Shown here in pieces: positions 11,301 through 26,300 of a DNA stretch of 64,000 nt (position 1 is the first letter of the stretch; every line of letters starts with the position of its first letter). The notes under the pieces were generated by a model. That model saw only the letters and a program-made list of their open reading frames with translations. It searched no databases and was not told the DNA's origin. This DNA is from Elmis aenea. Its lineage: Eukaryota > Arthropoda > Insecta > Coleoptera > Elmidae. The stretch spans positions 6,762,640 to 6,826,639 of the forward strand of contig OX393581.1 of the NCBI GenBank assembly GCA_947652605.1, in the 5' to 3' direction. The translations under genes and the position numbers were made by a program.

Positions 11301-14300
11301 ATATTTCGAATTTCTCTTTGGACTATTAATGAGCACCAAATTTAGCAACTTTTTTTTAGCAACCTATACTCTATCTATTATAATAAGTGAGATCCCCATG
11401 CTTAAACTCGAATTTTAATCACCCTGTATAGGGGAAAAAGTGAATTTTTATTTTTTGCCCGTAAGCTTTTCATTTGATGTCGAATTTCATTTCTGTAAAA
11501 ACTTTTTTAGGGCCACTTTTTGCAAGGAATCCAAATCCCCCATTATATTTTCCATTCGACGTTTAGCCTTTTTTTTTAAACCATCATCAGGTAAATTTTT
11601 TCTTGTGTACGCTTTATTTTATTTTAACGCCAATTTGTAGAGCATTTTATTCTAAATTCAAGAGTGTGTAACACTTAGCACTTTTTGGAAACAATTTTTG
11701 TTAAAAATGGCAAATTACCTGATCCACCCATCCCCAGTAAAAGAGCGTTACCCATTGGCTGTCTTATAATTCGTGAAATTCGGCAAACATGTGCAATAGC
11801 GTCAAGAAACAACACCAGTTTCATTGGACGTGTACTCTGATTATTATATTCTGATAGATAGTGATCCAAAACTTTTGATAACTGGAAAAAAAAAATTGAG
11901 GGGTTTAGGTATGTGACCAAACATTAAAAATTTGTTTCGAAAAATGTATAAAGTGTATTCAGTCTTAATTTTTTTGATACGTGTAGTTTTTTAATTTTTA
12001 AAATAAAATTCTTTAGTACCCTTTCCATATCAGTAATATGCACATACAGACGAACATCTGTTGTTGGATCGAGAAAATCGCCAAACAAGATAGTTCCCTT
12101 TCCTATCACCACGTCAGGATTGATTTTAAAAACGGTTTGAATTTTTCCTCTTAAAAGTTGATTAAACCATTCTCTGTCTGCATCGTTTACTAGACGATCT
12201 TGAAAAACACGACAACATTCGTGATACCACAGAAGCATAACTTGATCCAATTCCTATAAATTTAATTTGAAAACTTGTGTGTCTCTTAATTGTGGTTGAA
12301 TTTACCGTAATGGTTTCTGGCTCGTACATTAAAATTCCCTGAAAAACTTTGCTGAGATCTCTTAAATTGAATGTGTAGTGCGTTTTTGCCGGTGTCGGAA
12401 GTAGTTCCCTTAAAATGATCGTGTACACCTCCAAAGTCGATGACAACAACTGTTCGTAGAGATTTGCATGATTAGGCGTCCTTCCTAACCAAAAGCTTAG
12501 GATTGTACCAAATATTTTTGCCTAAAAGCACAAAAATTATGTACAGGGTGTACCAGATTACATTTCCACAAGGGGATCTTGCTTATTATAAGAGATACAG
12601 GTTTGTTTAAATTAGATGAATTAGTCCTTAGTGTGAGAGGAGCCACAAACAATTTTTAAAAGTTCAAAATTTCTCACACTACAGATGTTATAGCAAAAAA
12701 TATGAAAACGTCGATTTTCTAAATAGAATATAGATAATAGTTACATGCTACATAAAAAAGTACCTTCAGAAGGTACAGATAAAATTGATGTAATGGGTAA
12801 GACAAAAAATTAATGAGAGAAAAAAGAAATTCGACGTTTTCATATTTTTTGCTATAACATCTGTAGTGCGAGGAATTTTGCACTTTTAAATATTGATTGT
12901 GGCTTCCCTCATACCAAGGAATAATTCATCTCATTTAAACAAACCTGTTTGTATCTCTTATAATAAGCGAGATCCCTATGCTGGAAATGTAATCTGGAAC
13001 ACCCTGTATAAGTTGTACGTCATAGCTGTATCAAGTGACGACACTTAACCAGTGACTAACATAATACAACTATTTCCTATAAAAATGTGCCATTGTACTT
13101 TTTTGATTTCTCAGAAACTTAAAATTTGCAAAGACCAGTAAAAATCAAATATTCATAATTTTGTTTTAGTTAATAATAATGCGGTCGTGCGTTTTATATA
13201 AAATGCTAACCTTGCTTGCATCTTCAAGCTCTGTGTAAGCCAGATAATGGAAATGCCGCAACAGTCTATGTGTGACAGGATTCCTTCCGCCTCCCGGAGG
13301 TCCCATGGCGGCAGCAAAGTTTATATCAATTATAGTCCTAAATTCTCCAACATTTCTGCGATCATACCAACCTATAAAATAGAGTTTGCATAAGAAGCTT
13401 TCTATATGCAAATATATTGCGTACCTCTTCATATAACATCGACATAATTACTTTACAGTTGACTGATATGCCACATTTTCGATTTTGAAAGTGAAAATGG
13501 GATAAGCAGGTTGGACCACGCGTGCATAATTTGCATTACAAATTATGCTACTAGAGTTACTTCATCACATCATAACAACAAAGTTTAGAGATAAGAAATG
13601 GCGTAATCAGTGAATGCTACGAATTGCGTAAATAACACATAAAACAAAACCCTTTCATTGTCAAACCCGTAAATATACCTACGTTATTCTACCCCTAATA
13701 CATTTCAACAACTTTTGTGAAAAAAACTTTTTTGTTACTATTCTAATAACAAAGATAATAAATAATTTGTCTTACAATTAATTTTTAACCCGGCGCATCC
13801 ACCAGAACTTTTCTTTTAAAAACAAAAACCCGACACAGACGGCCTATGCATATAAAAATTACCCAACAGTGAAAGTGTTTTAAAGAAGTGGTTGGCAGAA
13901 CGCAAAAAAAAACAAAATACTTCGGTCACATTATCAGATATGAAAAAAATATACTTCTCTACTTCTAAGTAGTTCTACTGCTACTCCTAATCTAAGAAAA
14001 AAATAACGATCATAGAGCACCAGGAAGAAGACGCAACTCCTGGGCGAATATGACACCTACCGAAAGGGAGGGTCGCGATATGTTGTCGCTAGAATCTGAT
14101 CAAGGCTGTGTTTATTGCGTCAAGAACATCAAAACTAAATGTTTTGCAGAGTTATACGTGCCACTGGCAATTTCCTTTGGAAAAATAGGGGAAAAACTGA
14201 AGAACTGAATAATAAAAGTAAAGTTTGTGATCGCGTTGGCCATGAAACGGTCCGAGATAAAACAGAAATCCTTCAATTTACCAGTTTGCGCATTCTTTGC

Positions 14301-17300
14301 AAGTGAAATGGTGCAAAGTTTTTGAAAACATCTCAAACGGTTCCGGAAAAAAAAACTGGAGGCAGGCAGCAAATGACAGGAAGAGATGGAAAGATTTTAC
14401 CAAGCAATGGGCCTAAAAGGCCTATGAACGCTTTATATATACAGGGTGTTGCATGACCAAATAGACAAATAAACCGTAAAAAACAAAAAAAAAGCGGTAT
14501 TTCATACTTTGTTATGTTTTATAATCTTTTAACTCGATAACCATCGAGTTTTAGACTATGGTTATATAACATTTTTTGCTTAAATTGACTCAAAGGACAT
14601 GCTCCTTAAGTTTGTCCGTTTGGTCATGCAACACCCTGTATATTATACTGTGGATTTTAAAGAAGGAAAGTTTTTATAGACATAGAACTATAAGAAATCT
14701 GTTTTATACCGCTGAAATCCATCCATTGTCTAATTAGTTCTATAGGTGGCTGGGCTCCGAAAACTTCCAAAGCTGGCATATTGAAATCGTCTATAAAGAA
14801 CACCTGCCGTTTTAAAACTGGTGGTCCAAACACACCTTTCCTTCTTCTATCCAATTTGCCATCGATCAAATCCTACACAAGACAGCATGATTATTATTTG
14901 TTTATGTTCGTTATTATCATTTTACCTGTGTTTGATTAGATGTGGTTCTAGCCGAGAAATTAATGAAGTCGCATATGAATTTCTTGGGCATATTTCGGCT
15001 TAATTTTCCTGTGACTGTAAGGGTTTTTCCTGTTCCGGTAGGACCAACACTTAAGACGTTGTTTTCATTGTACAGGAGTATACCGATTAGTTCAGCATTT
15101 CGTACGTTGTCGATAGTGGGTATTTCAATGTCTGGAATCACAAATTAAATAAAAAGTTACTTGTAAATAACTCAAGCTTCCAAAAAAATTTATTGCAAAA
15201 TTTCAACCCACCAAAAAAATCTGATAAAACAACCAACAGGGGTCCCACTATTCGGTCCCCTGTGAAGGTGGGAGGTGATTGAAAATATTACTATTGGAAC
15301 GTTTTAGTAATTATAAAACATCTACCAAATATCATTCTCCTACATTTATCCAAATTTGAGTAATAAAATAAAAACTTAATTTTACCGCTCCCCTTTGGGG
15401 GGGTGTAGCTCCGAAATGAGACTTCTAAGTAAAAAATTTTGGATTAAAGACCCTCTTAATTTTCGATAAGGAATCACCTCTCGATTTTGTTCGCGTTATT
15501 TGTTGCAAAAAATAAGCGAGATATTTCTAATTTTGTAAAAATTTTCCTATCAAAGTTTGCCATAATTTTGTAAACAAATGATGTTTGTAATTAATAAACA
15601 ACTAAACTTCAAAATTATAGCAATGTGTGTCCATAACTGTCTTTGACAAAACAAAATATGGTTGCTTCTGCAAGATAGTTTACTCTGTTATTTTTCGATG
15701 AAAAACTATTGTAAAATACAATCAAAATTATGAATTTAATTACATGATATGGTGTAAAATTTTAATCAAATTAAGCTAATAATAAGACTTGTTGGTTTTT
15801 CTTTACATCCCTAAATTACTAACGTTTTGTTGGATGTGTAAATAATTTTCTGGATACACAGACAGACTCCTGAAGAGAGGAAAATGGCGATAGTAGAGCC
15901 CAGTGGCGTAGCTGAACTTTATGCCGCCAGGGGCGGTCCTTGAATTTACCGCCCCTCTAAATAAGGGTTGCCAATTCTTAATTATTTCAAAAGTAAAAAA
16001 AAATCGACACAAAAAAAAGAAGGAAGATAAAATGCCGACCTAAATGCACCTGGAATCAAGGGATTGAACGAGCCATGTCAGAAAGAAACCTTCAACCAGG
16101 AGACGGGAACGATAGGAGAGGATGGCAACGGGTAACCGGAGGGCGTCGGAGGACGCTATGAAACCGGACATACATACATACATACAGATAAAATGCCCGC
16201 AGGCGATTTTTTTTTAAATTTTAGATGTTTAAACGTGTTTTAATGCAAAGTTAGATAATGTAGAGTACTTTACCATCATCCAAAATTACAGTTTTACGGC
16301 AGAACCTTTCCTAATTTTTATTTATTTTTTAATCAGATCTCCCCCTACCCCCACTAAATCATTTTTAATAAAGGTAAAAAACTTTCACTGATAGTTTCCA
16401 TTTAGGTAAAGAAACACATGCATAATATAGTTAGTAAAATTACAAAAAAGTAATAATATAAATATAAACATAATACTCACATAAATTCTAAAAAAGTACA
16501 CCATATTTTATTCTAAAATTTAATTTTAAAAAAAACGGAAAAACGTCAGTTTACGCTAAAAACTTATATTTTTGTTGCTTGTTCGAATAGCTCAAACGAA
16601 AAGCGTACATTACTATGAATTTCTTCCAAGGCCTTGCCTAGACACGACCCCAAATATAATACTTCTATAAAAGATAAAGAATTTTATATACCTATCAAAT
16701 TGTACTAATTATCACACACATAGGTCAGCCGTGTACGATCAATATTTTTATCAAGTACTTAAAAACCTCCCAACAATAATTTTATTCACCTACACGTAAT
16801 GAAAAGTCGTTTTCTGGTGCCCTATCAATTGAAAGTTGTCTAAAACTGTTCGAAACTTTTGTACATCTCCATTTACTAATACAAATAATTGGACGAATGG
16901 TATTGCTATGCGACGATTGGTTAATATAATTTATATATTATTTAGTTAGTTAATATATTTATACCTCAAACCAAATGTTTAAAATAGAACGGAAGTGAAA
17001 TGTCCCTGTTACAATAGAATTTAAAACTGCATGGAATTTAATGCCTAAAATAAATGAAATGTTTCATAATTTTATTGAATGGTCGGTATCCTATCATAAA
17101 TGTTATTACTTGGAACTTCTGTCATTACAAGGGGGCGGGTTTTACAGTGTAGCCTAGTCGACTAGCCCGTTTTATCCTCTAACTTCGATTAAAATTCCTT
17201 TTTTAAATGAAATTTTATGAATTTAGTAGCGCTTGTACCGGTACTGATTATTATATCTACTGATCGTTCATTACCCCCGAGATTTTCATTTTTACCCCAT

Positions 17301-20300
17301 TTAGGTAGACTAAAAGTGCTGCCTGAGTGTGTTTCAAATAGATTTAATAAAGCATTTAGGATTGAAACTTTAATTAAATGCTAAGAGAAAACAAAATCAC
17401 AATATTGTTGGCCAAATTGTGACAGCCTAATTTTGTTCCTTAATTTTTTGTGTCGACTGTGTTTTTTTGTTTTGCTGTTTTCGGCGCAGGAGACTTTAAT
17501 TTATTGTGACGGTAACAAATTATCCACGCCTGAACTGCGTAGCTTTACCACTTAAAACAATAAATAAATGTAAGTGCTAGTGCCTAAAAGTTTCTCGCTA
17601 CAAACTAACTTTATATGAGATTGCTAAAGTTCAGCTGCACTAAATAATATCGTTAGTTCCTTCTGTAACACATTTACAAAACGTTAAAAGGTTTTTTAAC
17701 GTCGGTTAGAAACATCTAACTGTATTAAATTTATTCATAAAACTTTCTCCCATTTCCATTACATTATGTTGTATTATAAACTTCACCCTTGTTATTTTAA
17801 TATTCACTAATGTAGAGTTTGTACTCAATGTAGCACTCCATCAAGAATATTGTTGAAATAATTACATTATAATGTGATCAATAACCTCTAAAAACGCTAA
17901 ATTAAATTCAGATAACGTAAAACGCTTCAAGCAATTATATAAACACTACTGTCTCCCTCGGGTCAATATGACCCAATTTAAAATTTAGTCTCTTATACAG
18001 GGTGTTTCACTTTTTCATGGGACACTATTGCTATCTCCGTAAATAAAGAAAATACAAGGTTGGTTAAATGGGACAAAAGTTAGCTATTTAGGAGTACATT
18101 TTAAACGGGATGTTTTTTTTTTTGGGTTGTTTGCATTGGACTGTAGTCCATCAGCCACAGATATTTTAGATTACTGACAACTTTAAATTTCTATATTAGC
18201 GAGTCGGGTAAAATTGACAAGGACGTCACAAGTTTCCTTTGATATTACACATAAGAGTGACAATATGTTAACAGGGAGGTGCACCCCCAACGATATCAGG
18301 TCTTTATAGAGTTTTTCTGTGTGGGTTGTGTTTAGATTACAAGCAAAAAATAGATGGTTTAGGTCTGCCCGTCACATGGACATGCTGGGCTATCGTTTAT
18401 TCCAATTTTATGAAGATGGGAGGGAAAGTTGCCATGATTTAATTTTAGTCGGCTAATGGTTGCTGAATATGATTTGCTGACATTGAAAGATGTTATGTCC
18501 GGAACTATGTTTGGTAAAGTGGGGTGTATTAAAGTATATTGTGTAGGTGAAGAAAACGAGATGTTGTTTTGTTTAAAAATTTCATGGCTTGCGTGATACA
18601 ACGAAAAAACCGAAATCGATCTAAATTTGTAAACTTAAATATCTCGGCTATTGTTGCGAATACACAAAAACGCCAAAGGAAAAATGTTTTGTAGATTTTG
18701 TTTGCTAGAAGATAGTTAGAGTCAGATTTTTATTTATAAATTACCGTGCGAGATATTTGACAAAATGTAATGATTATTTTTTACTTGAACTTGTTTTTGG
18801 GAAGAAAATGTTATTCTTAACAAAAAGTGTCTTCCGACTTTTCTTGGTATCTGCCACCGTTTGGCGTGGACGATTGATTTAACTATTTTCGCGAAAAATT
18901 TGTTCCCGTTCGATCTAAAAATGTCGTGAAAAGCAGAAAATTGCAACTTGCAGAGTAAATGCTCATTAATCGTTAATTTAGCGGAACTTCTTTCCTCATT
19001 ATTAGTGTTCCGTTATTAAAAACTGCAAAAATCGGTAATTACTTCTTTATTACAAATATTAACTATATTTTTAGATCGAACTTAGGAGCAAATTTTTCGC
19101 GAAAATAGTAAAATAAATCAAATTTCGTGGCAAACGGTGGCAGATACCAAGAAAAGTCAAGAGACACCTTTTGTTTAGAATAAAATGTTCGAGTTTGATT
19201 TGAAACAGGTCCTAACTAGTTTTTTATAAAATTTATTGTAACTGAACCCCCCACAACTCCGCCACTGGTTGCTTGTGGGACTTGAAATTTTCACCGATTG
19301 TGGTTACCTGTAAGGTGGTGCTGTATTCCAAATTTGGTTTAAATATATTTACTGGTTGAGAAACGGTTAAACATTATCGTTATTTTTTCGAAAATTTCAA
19401 CACCCTGTATCTTTAAAATGAAGCGTTTTTGGACCCATGTTGATAGAGAATAATCGCTTTAAAATAAGTTTTTCTATCGACCAAGTTCTGCTCCTAAAAA
19501 GTGGATCACCCTGTATAAGAAAAATTAAAGAAACTACAGGCACTGTTACAACCTACCCCTGTTACTTTAATCCCCGGTCTTCCCTACTTCTCATTTCTTA
19601 AATATTTTAGCAACGACCCCATTACGCAATAAAATAAAAATGAAACTTGTTTTAATCCCATCTTAATATACCACGCCATATCTTACACTTTTTTTTAAAC
19701 TTGTATGAATTAATTACCTTGACATTGAGTTAAATTAAAATGTAACTTGACTGTTTTCGACAACAAAAAATTAAATGAGCGTCGGCTTGTTGGACGCTAA
19801 TAAAAAATAGCATCTCTCATACCTGAATATTTCATGTCTACTGTTATCTTGTACTTTTCCGTGTTCTGCATCCAATTATGCCACGCCGGCGTCATCGGTT
19901 CATTTTCGTCGGTCATATCAGTAAAACCTCCATCATGTAATCTAAACAATAACGAAAATAAATTACAATTCGTGCTATATTCGGGGCACGCATCAATATC
20001 AATTACTTGTAATCATAAACAAGTCCTTCGGCGGGAAATGCGGGAGTGTCACCATTGTTGGCCATTTGTGTTCTGATCCAGTCGGAAAATAATACGCGCC
20101 CGTCGTTATCGCATGTGCAACCGACGCTCCATATTAGAGAAAACATGACCCATGGCACTAAGAGTCTCGCTAGAAATGAAAAAAAAAAAACTTTGAAACG
20201 GAGAATTTTAAAATTCACCAAAAAACGTCTCCGCGACACTCAATCTTCTTCTTAATCAGTTCCTCCTTTACCCCTCGGTGACGAGGTATGCTTTTCTATT

Positions 20301-23300
20301 TTTGTATTAAGTTTGGCTCAACTCCTACCTATCGTTGGCTAATTTGTGGCACATCTCTTCAGCTGACTCATTTTTCTTCCAGTCTTTGTCCCACTTCCTT
20401 TTCCCATTTTGTTCCTGGTCTTCTTCTATTTATTCTTCGCAACATTTCTATTTTCCATTCTATTTTTGCGTATCTATTTTCGGGTATCTATTTCCGCGTA
20501 TCTATTTTCTGGCATACGCAGTAGATGTCCAAGCCATCTTATTCTTAATATCCGCTACTCTTCGGTTTTTCGAATCTTTTCGTTACTGATTTTATCGATC
20601 AGTCTACATCCCTCAATTCTTCTTAGAAATCTCATTTCCTGTGTCTGTATTCTTTGTTTTTGTGTAGTGTCAAAGTTTCTGAACTGTACGTGAGGATGGG
20701 TACGTACACTGCATTAAAAATTCGCGTCTTCGTTTCTTTTGATATCTCCTTCTTACTTATCAAACATTTATTAGTGGGGTAGTAAAATTTTGTCGCTGCC
20801 GCTATTCTATTATTCAGATCTTCGTCCAATTTACCATTCTCTGCAATTATTGTTCCTAAATATTTAAAATTCGCTACCTGTTAATAATTGTAGCTTATAT
20901 GGCTAATAAATTCTAATAAATTTTGTAAAAAAAACTTTTTTGTTACTCCCCTAATAACAAAGACAATAAATCATTTGTCTTAAAATTAGCTTACTTTTTT
21001 AGCCCGACGCATTCACCAGAATTTCAACTCTGAGGGGCAGAATAACGTATATTTACGGGTTTGACAATAGCAACATGTTATTGCACAACGTATATTTAAG
21101 AGTTTGAAAGTGAAAGAGTTAAGTGGCAGGACCTTTTCGTTTTTAGCCAATAGCACCACATCATCTGCAAAGGCTAGTTCTGTTAAGGATATTGGTTTTA
21201 GTTTATTCCAACCTCTGTAGACTTTCTTTGTGTTTTGTTTACATTCTTTAATTATTTTATCCATAAGAAATATAAAGAGCAGTGGACTTAATGTGCCAAC
21301 TCGTCTTACTCTTACTGTTGTTATAAATTCATGGGAACTGCTGTTAGGTGTTCGCACATCATTTCTACTACTCTTATATAAACTCTTGATGGCGTTTAAT
21401 AATCCATCTCCTACTCTACTTCGTTTCAATATCTTCCAGATCTATTCCCTTGGCACTCTATCGAAGGCTTTAGACAGATCGATAAAGCACAAGTACACCA
21501 TCTTTGAATGTTCTATTGTTTTTTCAGTTAACTGTCTTAACGTAAAAATTAGATCCTGCGTGCTTCTACCCGGTCTAAAGCCACAATGCGCCTCTTCCAA
21601 ACTTCTTTCGAAATGTTTGCTTAATCTCTCCTATGAAATTTTTTCTATAACTGTTCAACTACACTAAAAAGAGACGTGCCTCTATAATTTACGCAGTTTT
21701 TACGTTCGCCAGTCTTGAATATCGGTAATATCGGTAATATACCTCCCAGTCCTTTGGAATATCACTCAATCGTATAGTTTAATATTTAAATTTTGTATCT
21801 GGGTTTCTACCCAAATAAATAACAATGGCAATGTAATATAGCGTTGTGAAAGTAAACTATACCGGGTGTAACTAAGTTCTGGTACACTCCCGTTTTTCTT
21901 TAGTTTTGATTTTAGTTAAATGAAATTTTACACATATCATAATTATGACTATAATGACCGGGCTGAAACTGGCAGCGGTTCTAGCAGCGAAACTCATCGA
22001 GAGCCAACGTAGAACGCGCATATAGTGTTCTATAAAATAACTTATTTCATTAACCACATACTGTATTTTGCCAATTTTTTTTGGCCTGTAATGGGTAATG
22101 GGTATCAAAATAGCATTTTATGTTTATATGTAAATTAATTTGATAAACTCGAAAAAAAAATATGTCAATGACGTCACCGGCATAGGGGCTTAAGCAGTCC
22201 CCTGTTTCATTTTCTTTAATTATAGAATTAAATTTCTAACTCTTAAACTAATAACTGTATCAAAATAGCATTTTAGGTTTATATCTAAATTGATTTGATG
22301 AACTCGAAAAAAAATATGCCAATGACGTCACTGTCGTAGGGGCTTAAGCAACCCCTTTTTCATTTTATTTAATTATACAATTATATTTCTAACTTTTAAA
22401 ATAAAAACTTTGTCCTAATAGTATTTTACGTTAATATGTAAAATGTAAATTGATTTGATGAACATAAAAAAATATATGTCAATAATGTCAGTGGCGTAGG
22501 GGCTTTAGCAACCCGTTGTTTTATTTTATTTAATTATACAATTAAATTTTTAACTTTTAAACTAATAACTGTATCAAAATAGCATTTCAGAGGTTTATAT
22601 GTAAATTGATTTAGCTATTTTGATACAGTTATTAGTTTAAGAGTTAGAAATTTAATTCGATAATTAAATAAAATGAAAAAGGGACTGCTCAAGCCCCTAC
22701 GCCAGTGACGTCATTGGCTTTTTTTTTTCGAGTTCATCAAATCAATTTACATATAAACCTAAAATGCTATTTTGATACAGTTATTAGTTTAAAAGTTAGA
22801 AATTTATTTCTATGATTAAATAAAATGAAACAAGGGGTTGCTAAAGCCCCTACGCCAGTGACGTCATTGGTGGCTTTTTTTTTTTTCGAGTTCATCAAAT
22901 CAATTTAGATATAAACCTAAAATGCTATTTTGATACAGTTATTAGTTTAAGAGTTAGAAATTTAATTCTATAATTAAATAAAATGAAACAGGGGACTGCT
23001 TAAGCCCCTACGCCGGTGACGTCATTGACATATTCTTTTTCGAGTTCATCGAATCAATTTACATATCAACCTAAAATGCTATTTTGATACCGTTATTAGT
23101 TAAAGAGTTAGAAATTTAATTCTATAATTAAATAAAATGAAACAAGGGGTTGTTAAAGCCCCTACGCCAGTGACGTCATTGACATATTTTTTTTTCGAGT
23201 TCATCAAATCAATTTACATATAAACCTAAAATGCTATTTTGATACAGTTATTAGTTAAAGAGTTAGAAATTTAATTCTATAATTAAATAAAATGAAACAA

Positions 23301-26300
23301 GGGGTTGTTAAAGCCCCTACGCCAGTGACGTCATTGACATATTTTTTTTCGAGTTCATCAAATCAATTTACATATAAACCTAAAATGCTATTTTGATACA
23401 GTTATTAGTTTAAAAGTTAGAAATTTATTTCTATGATTAAATAAAATGAAACAAGGGGTTGCTAAAGCCCCTACGCCAGTGACGTCATTGGTATTTTTTT
23501 TTTCGAGTTCCTCATATCAAAGTACCCATTACAGGCCAAAAAAATTGGCAAAATACAGTATGTTGTTAATGAAATAAGTTATTTTATAGAACACTATATG
23601 CGCGTTCTATGTTGGCTCTCGATGAGTTTCGCTGCTAGAACCGCTGCCAGTTTCAGCCCGGTCTATAATGTTATTTATCGAAAATCAAAACTGGAAAAAA
23701 GGGAGTGTGCCAGAACTCAGTTGCATACGTTATATGTAAACACAGTCAAACGATTTGAACTCCTCCAATAAAACAGTAATAAAAAACTTTCTAAAAACTT
23801 ACGTAGGAGAGTCAAGAATTGCGCGGCCGGTGGAGGTTTATTGTCTCTCCCAGCTAAAGGGCCCAATCTAAAATCTAATAATGACAAAAAGGACATGACC
23901 AATGCTGAATCCACGGACGTCAAAATTTCTCTCATTTGTGCTCTAAGCAAATCCACAGCAGGAATTAAATAAAGCTGAAATAGGTCCAGGAAATCATCTG
24001 CATATTTGACTGCAAGCTGTAAAGTAAAAATTAAAATTACAGCGACTAATTTTTAAAACAAAAATACACTTGAGACGGGTGGAATATTGTATTTAAAATA
24101 TTTCGCCATTTGCACTTATTAACTTAGGCAACATAATATTTTACACAGTTCTAATAAACAATAATGTAATAGCATTATTGTAGTTCAAAAAAATATCAGA
24201 GAAAACGTGTAAAGGAAAATTTCAGGCTTCCATAAGCCAATTCGTTATCATAACAGATTTAGGGTTAGTCATATAAAATAGAGTAACCTATTATAGTGTG
24301 CCATTTAACGATGCCCTTTTTTATTCCATGGCACATTTTTGTCGAAAAACTGATTAGCAAATATTTTAATTTTTAATAGAGTAAAGTGCCCTAATATGGA
24401 ATACTTTTTTGTATTCGGCAATAATATTCATATTTATTCAACAAAATTTTCCAAAAAAAATTATAAGGAATTTGTAATGAATACGCAACACATTACTCGA
24501 ATTCTGGTACGATATTACGGTAGATATTTCTTATATAGCTATTTTTTTTAAATGTTACTACTATTCCATATTAAGCTCCCGGGGAACCTAATATGGAATA
24601 CTAGGGGTTCTTAATATGGAATATAGAATTATATAGGAAATATACATTAAAATAAACAACTGCTCACAGATTAATCTTTTATCTCTTTCTGATTTGCATT
24701 ATTACTTAAACCAAACCAAAACTCTGTTATTTATGTAAATTAAATTATAATTCAAGTGTCATTCGAACTTAATGTTGATAATTTATTTATTTTTTACAGG
24801 TAGGACAATAGAATTGTTTTTTTGGGTATTTTGCACATTTTTCGTCTGCCCATTTCTGACACTTTTGACACTGAACCCATATTGCTGTACTTAGTGACCA
24901 TAATCATATTCATTATAAGGCACCTCTATGTATTCCATATTAGGCATCAATGTGACATTTCAAAAATCGGTATATGTAAAACATGAAATGGTCCCAATCA
25001 AAATTTTGGTCTATTTAATTGAAATGTAAAGGCTCATGCAAAATAAACATGCAATAAAATATTTTATAAACCATTTACCCTAGCATATAATATTTCGCAC
25101 TGAAAGGTTTAGCCTAAAAATTCAGTAGCACGTCAAAAATATATTTGAATCTGTTATGTAATCTAGTGAATATATACTTTTCAACAGATATCGCTTATTC
25201 ATTGTCATAAAACTGATGTATTCCATAATAGGTAACTGTTCCATATTAGGGCACTTTACTCTCTCATTTGGAGTTGTTCGTAAAATGAATTTTTGAGAAA
25301 GAGTTATTCAAATTTGTCATGCTTTCAATTTATTTGTAGGTAAATAATTAAAAAAGTTGTTTTTCTGTATGAAAAATATAGTTAGCTCTGAAATTAAAAA
25401 TTGTACTAAACCCTTGCGTTCTTATCCTACCTCTGGCAGCCGTTTAATCCAGCAGTTAAGAAAGGGCTCAAGCCCCAAGTTCGCAGGCTCCAAGTACACC
25501 ATACCACACCTAGATACCGTGGCTGGTGATGCAACCGCAAGATCAGCAACCTCAAACATCATTGTCTGAGTATCTCGCAGCTTGATAATTTCCCCGCTGC
25601 TCAAGCAAAGTTTTTTGTTGTCATCAAGCACCGTGTTCATGTTTTCTATCCAAACAGCATCGACAGGACCATCAAAGACGTACCACCTCTTGTCCTTGTC
25701 TGTGGCGCTTACCCCGATTCTGACGAGCGAGGGAAGGATGCCATCGGTCCTGTAATCAATTAAATTGGATAAGATAGATTAGCGCAGAACACGTACGAAA
25801 ATAAAGTTGGATAAAGGCGTAACAGGATGAGCGATTAACTTTGAATTTAATAGCTACATCATTTGCTAAACTAAAATAATTACCATAATATTGAGACAGC
25901 GGTTTAAGTGACTCGGCTAATTAGTTATCGCATTACATTAACAGTTCAGAATGTTGCGATAAACTGAGGTACAATTGCGAGTATAATAACTGTTTTACGT
26001 GCTGCAAACCCACCTTAAACTAAATTCAGTCTTAATACCTAATAATTTTGTGAATAGGAATATATTTTAAAAAAAAAAACAAGTCGAAAATATTGAGCCG
26101 CGTACAGACCAAGATCGCGTGCCACCCTAGAACAGATAGCGAGTAATGTGCGTACCTGGTGTGGACGAAAGTTTGCGAACAGCTCGCCAGTTCGCTCTTG
26201 AGGCGGTACATCAAGCCGCGTACAGACCAAGCTTGCGAGCTGTTCTAGAAGAGTCAGTGAACAGATCGCGAACAATGTGCGAACCTAGTGTAGACACAAG

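Noticed and set aside
17140..17175. Palindrome around CTAGTCGACTAG
   Set aside because: Twelve base pairs only, no larger structure or partner; expected by chance in a window of this size.
20288..20693. Phe/Ser-rich overlapping plus-strand frames resembling membrane proteins
   Set aside because: They are the antisense of the LINE 3' end, whose minus-strand reading gives recognisable polymerase tail motifs.
21859..23733. CRISPR-like array (regular ~155-bp units)
   Set aside because: The whole unit is repeated with no unique spacers, orientation switches in the middle, and the host is a eukaryote; it is a transposon interior.
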